Positions 7,568 to 15,447 of a stretch of 21,787 nucleotides of DNA are shown one piece after another. The notes beneath the pieces were generated by a model. That model searched no databases, had not been told where the DNA came from, and saw nothing but the letters and a program-made list of their open reading frames with translations. Each line of letters starts with the position of its first letter. Within the stretch, counting starts at the first letter, position 1. Location of the stretch: NCBI GenBank assembly GCA_023261685.1, contig JAHFOM010000010.1:1-21787 (forward strand), written 5' to 3'. Origin of the DNA: Candidatus Moraniibacteriota bacterium. Lineage in GTDB: Bacteria > Patescibacteriota > Minisyncoccia > Moranbacterales > UBA1568. The position numbers were made by a program, and so were the translations under genes.

Positions 7568-8893
7568 TTACTGTTTCATATTTTTTTGTCTCTCGGGGTC
7601 GATTTTCCCGAATACCCTCCTTTTTACCGGTAATCCCTGCTTGGTAATCAATGTACCGATCACAGCTTCGTATTCATCTTCTCTGAGCTCAGTATACGCT
7701 TGCAAAAAATTCTTGATTTCCTCTTTCAATAAAGGGAGGAGTGTCGTCCTCCATACCCGGTTATGGTCAATCTTTAACACTGTACTACCTCCGAGCGACG
7801 CCTGTAATCCCTGCCACGCATCACTCACAAGAGCGCAAAGATCTTCATATTTCTCTTCTCCGATTTTTTCTTCTCCTGCATTCAGATGTTTTTGCTCCGG
7901 CACCAGCTCTGCAGTGCCATTCTTAGCCGCTTCAATGGATGCTTTGACCTCTCTTTCAAGTGCCAACAACTCCTCGCACAAAACCTCCAATTGGTTTTTT
8001 AAGTCTTTCTTCTTGTCCAGCTGCTCCGCAATAATCTTGTTTGATTGTTCAATGGTATCAGAAAGTACCTCATCTTCACGGTTGATTTTGTTGACCGCCG
8101 TCGCAATCTCTTCTTGCTTTTCAACAAAAATAACGAATTGCTCTCCCAAGACGGCTCTATTTTCCTCAAGAATCCTCTTTATACCCAGACTGATGGGTTT
8201 CGTTGTATCATTGATGATTTTTTCGATCGTGTCTTCCAATAAATTAAACTCGTTCAGTATTGGATTTTCTCTTCTCTTAGATGGCTCAGCATCGACAGAA
8301 GCATCAACGTTCTCAGAAGTTTTCTTTTCGACGCTAGCAGAGATTCCCAGGTCATTTTGTATCACCTGCATCGCATCTACCAATGATTTAAATTTTACTG
8401 GCTTCTCTCCTCCGTTCACTCTATCATCCTTTCCCTTCAACTCGCCATCAGTCAGAGAGACAATAGAGACAGCTCCCTCTTCATTCTCGTTGTCCGGAGT
8501 GCTCTCGCCACCATCCTCAACGATACCTTTTCTAAGCGCTGTTCCTTCCTCTACGACAGCGACACTATCACTTGCATGCGATTCGTCGAGGACCAACTGA
8601 TATCCCCCTTGCCGAATGAGTCTCTCAAGATTTTTTTTACTCTCCTCCAGCTTCGTTCCGTAGAGCTGCTCTTCGCCTTTCAAAGATATCCTAAACAATC
8701 CGCCTTTCGTCTTTTCTTTAATCTCCAACCGAAAATCGCTTTCTGGAGCAATCCATACTTGACCCTTCTGAAAATCATACTTAATGGGAATCTCCTTCTC
8801 AGACTTCTTTTCAGCAGACGGAGAATCAGCTCCTGATTTTTTATCCGGCCCCGCTGCATCGCTCCCCGCGCTTATTGTCTCATGTCGAGTCAT
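7568..8893 (-). CDS. 441-aa coiled-coil protein of unknown function
   Basis: This is the first gene of the five-gene run that ends with the TraG/VirD4-like ATPase. Residues 1-35 are low complexity. A small beta-rich domain follows at about 36-105 (from KYDFQKGQVWIAP to GGYQLVLDE). A disordered acidic linker runs to about 205. A long heptad-patterned helix lies at about 245-325, and a helical C-terminal domain at 345-441. No membrane helix or signal is seen. It probably assembles with the membrane-associated 890-aa protein encoded 4 nt downstream. I do not recognise a family. The 350-aa frame read on the opposite strand here is an antisense shadow. Confidence 0.75.
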   Translation of the reverse strand: MTRHETISAGSDAAGPDKKSGADSPSAEKKSEKEIPIKYDFQKGQVWIAPESDFRLEIKEKTKGGLFRISLKGEEQLYGTKLEESKKNLERLIRQGGYQLVLDESHASDSVAVVEEGTALRKGIVEDGGESTPDNENEEGAVSIVSLTDGELKGKDDRVNGGEKPVKFKSLVDAMQVIQNDLGISASVEKKTSENVDASVDAEPSKRRENPILNEFNLLEDTIEKIINDTTKPISLGIKRILEENRAVLGEQFVIFVEKQEEIATAVNKINREDEVLSDTIEQSNKIIAEQLDKKKDLKNQLEVLCEELLALEREVKASIEAAKNGTAELVPEQKHLNAGEEKIGEEKYEDLCALVSDAWQGLQASLGGSTVLKIDHNRVWRTTLLPLLKEEIKNFLQAYTELREDEYEAVIGTLITKQGLPVKRRVFGKIDPERQKNMKQ

Positions 8894-8912
8894 TTCTTTT
8901 TTGTACTTCTTT

Positions 8913-8921
8913 TGCTACAAT
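8913..8921 (+). promoter_or_regulatory. Possible extended -10 promoter for the first GT39 gene
   Basis: TGCTACAAT matches an extended -10 element (TG at 8913-8914, TACAAT at 8916-8921) in the 79-bp divergent gap between 8893 and 8973. No convincing -35 box is seen. Transcription would start near 8928. Confidence 0.35.
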
Positions 8922-8972
8922 AGACAGGTAGGAAAATTTCGGATATTGATTTCGTATCCATAATTCTACCAT

Positions 8973-10646
8973 ATGCAAGACAAAAAACAAAAAGCACTCC
9001 CGTTGCAACAATACGAATACAAAAATACGATGACACCTCGAAGCAAAACCACTCTCCAGATCGGCACCGCCCTCGCGCTGATTCTCGCGCTCGCGTTTTT
9101 CGTCCGGATCTACCACATCGAAAGCATCCCCGCCGGTATCTATCCCGACGAAGCTGCCAATGGCGTCGACGCTCTTCACGCGCTCGAAACAAATAACTTC
9201 GAACTGTTCTATCCCGCCAATTTCGGCCGTGAAGGACTCTTCATCAACCTCCAGACCCTCTCCATCGCTCTTTTCGGTAACACTATCACCGGACTCAAAC
9301 TCTGGTCCATCATCTTCGGCACCCTCTCGGTGCTCGGTATCTCTCTTCTGGCTACGGAACTATTCAAAAGACGCGGAGCGGGCCTGATCGCCGGTTTTAT
9401 GCTCGCCACCTCCTACTGGGCCATCAATTTTTCGCGCATCGGCTTCCGCGCCATAATGACGACGTTTCTCCTGACATTCTCTTTTTACTTCTTTTTCCGC
9501 GGACTGCGGACGAGGCGCTTCACCGATTTTCTCCTCTCCGGAGCTATTTTCGGTCTCGGACTGCACACCTACGTCGCGTTCCGCCTTGCTCCGCTCATCC
9601 TCATTCTCCTCTTGCCAGCGCTCTTGCTCTCGTATGAAAAATTCCTGAAACGCTTCTGGAAGCACGCCCTGTTCTTTTTGTTCGGCGCATTCGTCACGGC
9701 GGCGCCCATGCTCTACTATTTCTTCATCTCCCATCCGGATGATTTTTCATCGCGCTCCTCTCATGTCTCTATCTTCGCGCCCGAAATAAATCACGGGAAT
9801 CTCTGGGGAACGCTCGCCAAAACATTCTCGACTTCCCTTATCAAATACAATTTCTTCGGCGACCAGAACTGGCGGCATAATTATCCGCCGTATCCCATCC
9901 TTGATCCGTTCGTCGGGACGTTTTTTCTCGCCGGTTTTCTCTTTGTCATCTGGCAGACCGTTACCCTCATCGGCCGCCGCATCCGCGATGGCGATCGGGA
10001 CACCCGCCTCGTCACCAATGTATTCCTCCTCGGCTCATTCTTCGCGATGCTCGCACCGGAATTCCTCACCGACGAAGGACTTCCTCACGCGCTCCGCTCG
10101 ATCGGCACCCAGATGCCCGTTTTTCTGATGGCAACACTGCCGGCTTTCTGGATCTTGAAAAAAGCCCTGCGCTCGGAACCGGGAATGAAAATTGCTTTGT
10201 TTTCTCTCCTCATCATCACCCTCCTCGCCAGCGCGACGTTCAATCTCACCAAGTACTTCGTATTTTTTGCGGCAAGCCCGTCCGCTGCCGGTTCTTTCAA
10301 CGAAAACTACACCAATATGGGACGCTATCTTCTGACGCTCCCGGACAACGTTAATAAATATGTCCTTTTTGATGAAAAAGGCAATAATGATCGTTTTCAT
10401 CTCCCTGTCTTCGCTCACCCGACCTATTATCTCACCTACCATCGCGTCGCCAATCTCTCTATCGTCAACCCTGATACCACTTTTGTCGGTCCTGGCATCC
10501 TTCTGATGGTCAACTACAATGATACCCTCGCCAAGAAGTTCCAGAGTCTCTACCCCGGCACCACCATCGAACGCATCGATATGAACGGTCCGAATCGAAC
10601 CGGCGGAGATTTCACTGTCATCGTTCTGCCGGAGAGGAAGAAATAA
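8973..10646 (+). CDS. GT39/PMT-family membrane glycosyltransferase
   Basis: A 557-aa polytopic membrane protein of the ArnT/PMT type (glycosyltransferase family 39), which moves sugars from a polyprenyl-phosphate carrier to an acceptor on the outer face of the membrane. After the first membrane helix (about residues 29-45) comes the first outside loop with GIYPDEAANG, where D59-E60 match the acidic pair that is catalytic in this family. About ten further hydrophobic helices follow to residue 415, then a soluble C-terminal domain. Neither possible start (8973, or ATG 9030 at residue 20) has a Shine-Dalgarno site; the later one still includes the first helix. It may act with the next GT39 gene. 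The acceptor and the sugar are unknown. Confidence 0.85.
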   Translation: MQDKKQKALPLQQYEYKNTMTPRSKTTLQIGTALALILALAFFVRIYHIESIPAGIYPDEAANGVDALHALETNNFELFYPANFGREGLFINLQTLSIALFGNTITGLKLWSIIFGTLSVLGISLLATELFKRRGAGLIAGFMLATSYWAINFSRIGFRAIMTTFLLTFSFYFFFRGLRTRRFTDFLLSGAIFGLGLHTYVAFRLAPLILILLLPALLLSYEKFLKRFWKHALFFLFGAFVTAAPMLYYFFISHPDDFSSRSSHVSIFAPEINHGNLWGTLAKTFSTSLIKYNFFGDQNWRHNYPPYPILDPFVGTFFLAGFLFVIWQTVTLIGRRIRDGDRDTRLVTNVFLLGSFFAMLAPEFLTDEGLPHALRSIGTQMPVFLMATLPAFWILKKALRSEPGMKIALFSLLIITLLASATFNLTKYFVFFAASPSAAGSFNENYTNMGRYLLTLPDNVNKYVLFDEKGNNDRFHLPVFAHPTYYLTYHRVANLSIVNPDTTFVGPGILLMVNYNDTLAKKFQSLYPGTTIERIDMNGPNRTGGDFTVIVLPERKK

Positions 10647-10667
10647 TTTTTTTGGACAACAGGGATG

Positions 10668-10833
10668 TCCGACGCTTGGAAGTAATTTTTTATCCGACTT
10701 TCAGACTCATCAATGCTCTCGGTTACCGAAAAAAATCGCCCCCAATCAACGGCGGGACACAGCTCTTTTTTCGAACCGAGAGCATTTCTTCAAACAAGTG
10801 AAATTCAGATACAAAACTCTTCCAAGCGTCGGA
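10668..10833 (+). repeat. Structured repeat family B, copy 1
   Basis: A 166-bp element folds as one long interrupted stem. The ends are a perfect 15-bp inverted repeat (10668-10682 and 10819-10833). Inside, TTTCA (10699-10703) pairs with TGAAA (10799-10803). A 12-bp stem follows (10713-10724 with 10774-10785), then CGAAAAAA (10727-10734) with TTTTTTCG (10766-10773). The apical loop holds GCCCCCA and ACGGCGG. A homologous copy lies at 15241-15388 on the other strand. It occupies most of the gap between the two GT39 genes and contains no plausible gene. Confidence 0.75.
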
Positions 10834-10873
10834 TCAAAGATAACTACAAATGCTAAATCTCAAAATTACCACA

Positions 10874-11020
10874 GACACATCCTGCGAAAAAATTTCCAGA
10901 GAGGCTTGAAAGTTTCGCAAGCATGGTTCCGCCGTTTCGGCGGATTGCGAAAGTTTCAGGAGTGAGTCCGTCGCTGGACGGATGAGTGTCTCTCGGGAAA
11001 GTTTTCCGTCAGGAGGTGTC
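10874..11020 (+). repeat. Structured repeat family A, copy 1
   Basis: A 147-bp element. The outer stem is GACACATCCTG (10874-10884) with CAGGAGGTGTC (11010-11020), one mismatch. Next, TTTCC-A-GAGAG (10893-10903) pairs with CTCTC-G-GGAAA (10990-11000) and closes a junction with two hairpins. The first hairpin is TTTCGCAA (10913-10920) with TTGCGAAA (10945-10952), capped by CCGCC/GGCGG (10929-10933, 10939-10943). The second is TCCGTC/GACGGA (10967-10972, 10977-10982). The core is about 90% identical to the copy at 15448-15597 on the - strand. It ends 17 nt before the next gene, so it may also be that gene's leader. Confidence 0.8.
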
Positions 11021-11037
11021 CCAACCAAAAAATAACT

Positions 11038-12945
11038 ATGGAATTTCTTAAAAAACACGCGAACCTCATCGTTGCGGGCATTCTCCTCGCCCACTTCATC
11101 GTATCACTCTCTGTTTCCAGTCAAGAATCGGCGATTTATGATGAAAAGGCCCATATCCCCGCGGCTTATAGTTATGTCCGTTATGGCGATATGCGCCTCA
11201 ATCCCGAGCATCCGCCGCTCCTCAAGGATCTCGCGGGGCTCCCGCTCCTCGCGTTGCAACCGGCATTTCCGATCCAATCAAGCGAGTGGCAATCCGGAAT
11301 CAACGAGCAGTGGACGATCGGCGATATGTTCATCAATTGCACCAAGCCAGATATCGCCTGCAACGATGCCGACAAGATCCTCTTCTGGTCGCGCCTGCCT
11401 ATCATCCTTCTCTCAGTTATTCTCGGAATCGGTATTTTCATCTGGACGAGAGAGCTCGGTGGAACGCTTGCCGGACTCTTCGCGGTCACCCTCTACGCTG
11501 CCGATCCCAACGTCATCGCCCACAATCACTATGTGACGACTGATCTCGGCATCGCGGCATTCATATTTTTCGCCTTTTACTTCTTCGTGCGTTTCCTCAA
11601 GAATCCTAGCCTTGAAAACACAGTCACAGCGGGTGTTTTCTTGGGGCTGGCACAGCTCACAAAATTTTCCGCCGTACTATTATTTCCCATCTTCGGACTC
11701 TTTGTCATCCTCTACGCATTGACGAAAATAAAGTCCCCAACCGATCAGAGAAGCATCGCTCGCTTCAAATGGCACACCCTGTTTCAGTATCTCTTCGCCT
11801 TCAGCGGGAGCGTCATCGTTTGTTTCGCTCTTATCTGGTCACTCTACGCGTGGAACACGTTCAATATGCCCGCCGAAAAACTCATCGAACATGCCAATCT
11901 CTACCTCGCTCAAAAAAATACCTTCGCGCAGTTTGCTAACGCCTTTGTCATAGAGACAAGCCAGCTCCCATTCCTCAAGCCACTGAGCGAATACTTTCTT
12001 GGCGTTTTTATGGTTTTCGCCCGTGTGGTCAGCGGAAACCCACACTACTTCCTCGGTACGGTATCTATCCAATCATCGCCATGGTATTTTCCAACCGTCT
12101 TCATTCTCAAAGAAACCCTGCCGTTCATTTTGCTTCTGTTGCTCTCTTTTGGCTACGCCGTTTTTCGTCTTGGGAAAACTATCGTTGCCAATAACACACA
12201 GACGTTCTCAGCTTCACTGACGTTTCTCAGCCAATCATTCCAAAGCAAAATAGCGGAATGTCTTATGCTCTTTTTCATCCTGTTCTACCTCTTCATCAGT
12301 TTCACCGGCAACCTCACCATCGGTATTCGTCATCTTTTTCCGATATTACCCTTTCTTTTTCTGCTTACCGCCAAGATCAGTTTTGACTTTCTGCGACGGC
12401 ATAAAGATGAAAAAGCTACTCACTCACTCATCGTGTGGGGACTCGGAAGCGCTACCCTTATCATCATCGCTATTCCGGTACTCAGCTACCCGGGCTACCT
12501 CTCGTATTTCAACCCGATAACCGGCGGCAACCAAAATGGTTATCAATACGTCACTGATTCCAATTATGACTGGGGACAAGACCTGAAAAACCTGGCAGTA
12601 TTTGTCAACACCCACAATGCCTGCAAGGTTGATCCGGGATTCATCGGTATACGACGAGATTCCAAACAATGCATCCTGACAGAAAACTACCCCACCATCA
12701 ATCAAATCCGCGTTGATTACTTCGGCGGCGGCAGTCCCGCCTATTATCTCAAGGAAAAATACATCTCGTGGTGGGATAAGCGCGAACCTGAGCCCGGCTG
12801 GTACGCCATCTCTTCATTCTTCTACCAGGAAAGTATCTACAAACAAAAGCCCGCCGGTACCCGTGACTATTCCTGGCTCAAAAAATTCACTCCGATCACC
12901 CGCGCCGGCGACTCCATCTTCATTTATTATATCCCAGAGAAATAA
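11038..12945 (+). CDS. GT39/PMT-family membrane glycosyltransferase
   Basis: A 635-aa polytopic membrane protein of the lipid-carrier-dependent glycosyltransferase type (GT39, PMT_2-like). The first helix is at about residues 9-27. The first outside loop carries IYDEKAHI (D35-E36, H39) and RLNPEHPPLLK (E57-H58), the usual acidic and His-containing signature of this family. Nine or more further helices follow, and a C-terminal periplasmic-type domain of about 130 residues begins near SYPGYLSYFNP. The ATG at 11038 has no close Shine-Dalgarno site. An AGGAGG at 11011-11016 is 21 nt away and lies in the stem of repeat A1. The gene ends 15 nt before a strong terminator. It is probably a partner or paralogue of the upstream GT39 gene in surface glycan or protein glycosylation. 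Confidence 0.85.
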   Translation: MEFLKKHANLIVAGILLAHFIVSLSVSSQESAIYDEKAHIPAAYSYVRYGDMRLNPEHPPLLKDLAGLPLLALQPAFPIQSSEWQSGINEQWTIGDMFINCTKPDIACNDADKILFWSRLPIILLSVILGIGIFIWTRELGGTLAGLFAVTLYAADPNVIAHNHYVTTDLGIAAFIFFAFYFFVRFLKNPSLENTVTAGVFLGLAQLTKFSAVLLFPIFGLFVILYALTKIKSPTDQRSIARFKWHTLFQYLFAFSGSVIVCFALIWSLYAWNTFNMPAEKLIEHANLYLAQKNTFAQFANAFVIETSQLPFLKPLSEYFLGVFMVFARVVSGNPHYFLGTVSIQSSPWYFPTVFILKETLPFILLLLLSFGYAVFRLGKTIVANNTQTFSASLTFLSQSFQSKIAECLMLFFILFYLFISFTGNLTIGIRHLFPILPFLFLLTAKISFDFLRRHKDEKATHSLIVWGLGSATLIIIAIPVLSYPGYLSYFNPITGGNQNGYQYVTDSNYDWGQDLKNLAVFVNTHNACKVDPGFIGIRRDSKQCILTENYPTINQIRVDYFGGGSPAYYLKEKYISWWDKREPEPGWYAISSFFYQESIYKQKPAGTRDYSWLKKFTPITRAGDSIFIYYIPEK

Positions 12946-12960
12946 AGCAATCACATAAGC

Positions 12961-12990
12961 AAGAAAGAGAGGCTTTTGCCTCTCTTTCTT
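12961..12990 (+). terminator. Intrinsic terminator after the second GT39 gene
   Basis: AAGAAAGAGAGGC (12961-12973) and GCCTCTCTTTCTT (12978-12990) form a perfect 13-bp stem with a TTTT loop. The T-rich tail ATATTTTC follows. It lies 15 nt after the stop codon. Confidence 0.85.
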
Positions 12991-13169
12991 ATATTTTCTA
13001 AAACATTTCTTTTTCTTCATCCGGTGCTCCATCGGTAACTTTTGCGATGAAAGTGCCGCTAGAAACGGAGCGTGACGCGTTTCGCAGGACAGAGACGTTT
13101 CTCGGCAACTGAGTCGGAAAAGTTCGATGGAGGAAAAGGGGAAGAAAAAGAAATGTTTTAGAAAATATA
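12990..13169. repeat. 180-bp palindromic element C with 29-bp terminal inverted repeats
   Basis: Perfect 29-bp inverted repeats (12990-13018 and 13141-13169) bound the element. Inside, CTCCATCG (13027-13034) pairs with CGATGGAG (13125-13132), and AACTTTT (13037-13043) pairs with AAAAGTT (13118-13124). About 74 bases of apical sequence can form small hairpins. It lies between convergent genes and holds no supported gene; a 60-codon frame inside it has no start signal. It has the build of the A and B elements and could be a miniature mobile element, an RNA or a compound terminator. Confidence 0.75.
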
Positions 13170-13195
13170 CACCCCTCCAAGGAGACATTCTCTTA

Positions 13196-14257
13196 TTATT
13201 TCTTTTTCTTCGGTTCGGCAACTTTCTTTTCTGACGCTGATATATCATCAGAGGGAGCACCCTCTTCAGCTTTCACTACTGCACCTGCCCCTTCACGAAA
13301 GGCATAATAGACGCGGTTTTCCGTCCGGAGATCGATATAAGCCAGACCAGTACGTTTTTCTTGCGGCAACTCTTTTTCAAACAATAACCGAAGGGTATTT
13401 AAAGAAGTTTCTACCGGAATTTCAGAATTGACGTACACCTCCCATCCCTCGCTCGTTTTGGCACGCACCTCGTTGGCAAAGCGTGACACCGTCGTGTACT
13501 CGGCTCCGAGATCCATTCCCATCTGTTCTGGAAAGAGCTTGCTCAACCGGATAACAAATGCCCCATAGCTCGGATCAAAGACCCCCTCTCCTTGGCTGAC
13601 TGTTCTCCCGCTCGTATCGGTGACGAAAAGCACCGAGTGAATATTTTCCGCCAAGAGCGCGCGTCCGGCATCTCCCGATCGTCCTGCCTCATCTATCAGA
13701 AAACAGCCCCTCTCAACAGGCGCGACGTTTTCCTCGATGGTAATCACCTCACCGGAATCACTTCCGTTTGAAACCCGTCGTGAGGGTCCTTGAACGCACC
13801 ACAAAATAATTTTCTCTCGTTCGCTCACGCTGATAGAGAGTCCGTCCGGGAATACACGCGTCACAGCGGCCGAAGCCAAAAGCGGATATTCGCTTCGCAA
13901 AAAAGCTTCCAACGCGCGCGGCCGAATCAGAAAAAAATTGCGTTTCGGAAAAATGCCGAGGTATTTTCCCGCGAGCTGGTTTTCTACGGATAAGAGAAGA
14001 CCTGCTTCAGAAAGCTGATCCGTACCACTCATTCTCGGAACACCCGCAAGAAAAAAGGATGAGAAAAAAGCCACGTAGACGAGCGTCGCCAAAAACACCA
14101 ACCACAACAATACAATGCCGATGAAGAGAGAGGTCCTTTGCTTGCTCTCTCCGGTCACGACACGCCCCTCGCGGCGCTTAGGCAATGCCTTGCGAAGAAA
14201 CCGCACCTTACCCTTCATGACAGATTTTTTTTTGGCGCGTTTCGATACAAACCACAT
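13196..14257 (-). CDS. ftsQ: FtsQ/DivIB-like cell division protein
   Basis: A 353-aa bitopic membrane protein. A basic cytoplasmic tail (residues 1-40) is followed by one membrane helix at about 44-72. A POTRA-like domain runs to about residue 150, ending in the typical RVFPDGLSISVSEREKIILW stretch. The FtsQ beta domain continues to about 325, and the tail is Lys/Glu-rich. FtsQ links early and late divisome proteins outside the membrane. The central part (about 155-195) has an unusual Ser/Gly-rich insertion between the two domains. It starts 9 nt after holB and is likely in the same transcript. No Shine-Dalgarno site is seen; an alternative ATG is at residue 14. The family call rests on architecture and the POTRA motif. 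Confidence 0.8.
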   Translation of the reverse strand: MWFVSKRAKKKSVMKGKVRFLRKALPKRREGRVVTGESKQRTSLFIGIVLLWLVFLATLVYVAFFSSFFLAGVPRMSGTDQLSEAGLLLSVENQLAGKYLGIFPKRNFFLIRPRALEAFLRSEYPLLASAAVTRVFPDGLSISVSEREKIILWCVQGPSRRVSNGSDSGEVITIEENVAPVERGCFLIDEAGRSGDAGRALLAENIHSVLFVTDTSGRTVSQGEGVFDPSYGAFVIRLSKLFPEQMGMDLGAEYTTVSRFANEVRAKTSEGWEVYVNSEIPVETSLNTLRLLFEKELPQEKRTGLAYIDLRTENRVYYAFREGAGAVVKAEEGAPSDDISASEKKVAEPKKKK

Positions 14258-14266
14258 ATACTTTTG

Positions 14267-15172
14267 TCAGAGTGAAAAAAACAGCTTTTCCAAGAGCAGA
14301 CGTGCATTACTCTGCGTCGTTTTCAAGAGCGTCAATGTTTGTTCTACCCGATCAAGAAGCCCGAAAAAACGCCGGGTAGAGCGCGCGTCGGTATATTTGA
14401 GCGCCTGCGTATGAAGTCCAGGCAGCCACCACTCTATCAATTGTACCGTTTCAGGAATGTTCTTAGAAAGCTCTTCCGCCAATTTCATCCGATCATTCAG
14501 CATCAATGCCGAAAGCCGGAAGAGTCGCCCGAGCTTCTCACGCTCTTTGGCAAATTGCTCGGTGTCGTCCATCGCGGACAGCACCATCCCCGGCCGGCCC
14601 AGCGCGAAAAAAAATGCTGCCACGGTAGGCGCCACACCAGAAGAGATCAGGGGACGTACGCCTTTTTCTATCTCTTCTTGAGGCACGTATCCGAAGCGCA
14701 CTCTCTCAATACGTGAGAGGATGGTCGGAATAATACTGCCGATATCGTGGGTCACGAGAATGATTACGGCACTCGACTTCGGTTCTTCGAGCGTTTTCAA
14801 AAGCACATTCTGCGCGGAGAGCGAAAGCTTGTGCGCGTCTTTGACGATAACCACCCGGAAGCGCCCCGCCGAGGGAAAACTCCCGAGGAATGAGAGCGCG
14901 TCGCGCATTGTCAGGGCGGAGATACTTTTCTGTTTCGTCACGCCGCGCTTCGTCTCGGTCACCGGCTCTACGAGAGAGACATCAAAAGGATACGGCTTGC
15001 CTGTGCTCGGCTCAAAGTCAGGCTCCCCGACCAATTGATACGCGAATGCCTCTGCGCACAGACTCTTGCCGACGCTCTCCGGACCGAAAAACAGATAGCT
15101 CTGAGAAATTGTATTCCCCTCCGCTATCCTCTGCAATCGCGCTCGCTCTTTCTGGTGACCGATGATATGCAT
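14267..15172 (-). CDS. holB: DNA polymerase III delta-prime subunit (clamp loader)
   Basis: A 301-aa AAA+ protein of the clamp-loader delta-prime/gamma group, which helps load the sliding clamp onto DNA. It begins with GHQKERARLQ, then the P-loop GPESVGKS at residues 30-37. KDAHKLSLSAQNVLLKTLEEP (about residues 111-131) is the family signature. LSRIERVRF follows, where the SRC motif normally lies; here it reads SRI. The zinc-binding cysteines of the E. coli proteins are missing, as is common in small genomes. The C-terminal helical domain is short. The ATG is directly joined to an AGCT-rich repeat array upstream, which includes AAGAAG as a possible ribosome binding site. Confidence 0.9.
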   Translation of the reverse strand: MHIIGHQKERARLQRIAEGNTISQSYLFFGPESVGKSLCAEAFAYQLVGEPDFEPSTGKPYPFDVSLVEPVTETKRGVTKQKSISALTMRDALSFLGSFPSAGRFRVVIVKDAHKLSLSAQNVLLKTLEEPKSSAVIILVTHDIGSIIPTILSRIERVRFGYVPQEEIEKGVRPLISSGVAPTVAAFFFALGRPGMVLSAMDDTEQFAKEREKLGRLFRLSALMLNDRMKLAEELSKNIPETVQLIEWWLPGLHTQALKYTDARSTRRFFGLLDRVEQTLTLLKTTQSNARLLLEKLFFSL

Positions 15173-15222
15173 AGCTTGTAGCTTCTTAGCTTCTTAGCTG
15201 CTTAGCTTTTGAGCTTTTGAGA
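15173..15222 (-). repeat. AGCT-rich quasi-tandem array abutting the holB start
   Basis: Units of TAGCTTCT and variants with a 7-8 bp period run right up to the holB ATG. The same kind of array lies at 18648-18683 and 19061-19093. On the - strand the last bases before the ATG (GCTAAGAAGCTACAAGCT) almost match those before the GT4 gene starting at 18647. Confidence 0.75.
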
Positions 15223-15240
15223 AAGTAAATCTTACATCAT

Positions 15241-15388
15241 AAAAGTAATTTTTTTCTGGTTGCTCTACTTGTTCGAGGCTAGGCTCTCGGTTCGGAAAAA
15301 GGAGCTTCTCCGCCGTTCTATGGGGGCTGCTTTTTCCGATAGCAGAGAGCCTTGGCGAGTCTGGAGCAGAAGAGAAAAAATTGCTTTT
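15241..15388 (-). repeat. Structured repeat family B, copy 2
   Basis: Homologous to 10668-10833 but on the other strand. The outer stem is 14 bp with one G-U pair (15241-15254 with 15375-15388). TGCTC (15261-15265) pairs with GAGCA (15364-15368), AGGCTCTC (15281-15288) with GAGAGCCT (15345-15352), and CGGAAAAA (15293-15300) with TTTTTCCG (15331-15338). The loops share GCCCCCA, ACGGCGG, CAGACTC and AACAAGT with copy 1. Confidence 0.75.
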
Positions 15389-15447
15389 GAAGGTAAAATT
15401 TCAACCATTATTATTAATATGCCTGCAAAATTTCTCTCGTGTCTCCT

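Noticed and set aside
7548..8600. 350-codon open frame on the + strand
   Set aside because: It lies antisense to the coiled-coil gene at 7568-8893, is Ser/Phe-rich as expected from the complement of Glu/Lys codons, and has no start signals.
10977..11000. Hammerhead-like core (GGATGAG ... GGAAA) in repeat A1
   Set aside because: The invariant CUGANGA is not met in either copy and no proper stem II joins the two parts.
11011..11016. AGGAGG as the ribosome binding site of the second GT39 gene
   Set aside because: It is 21 nt from the ATG and is part of the outer stem of repeat A1; no start codon lies at a proper distance in frame.
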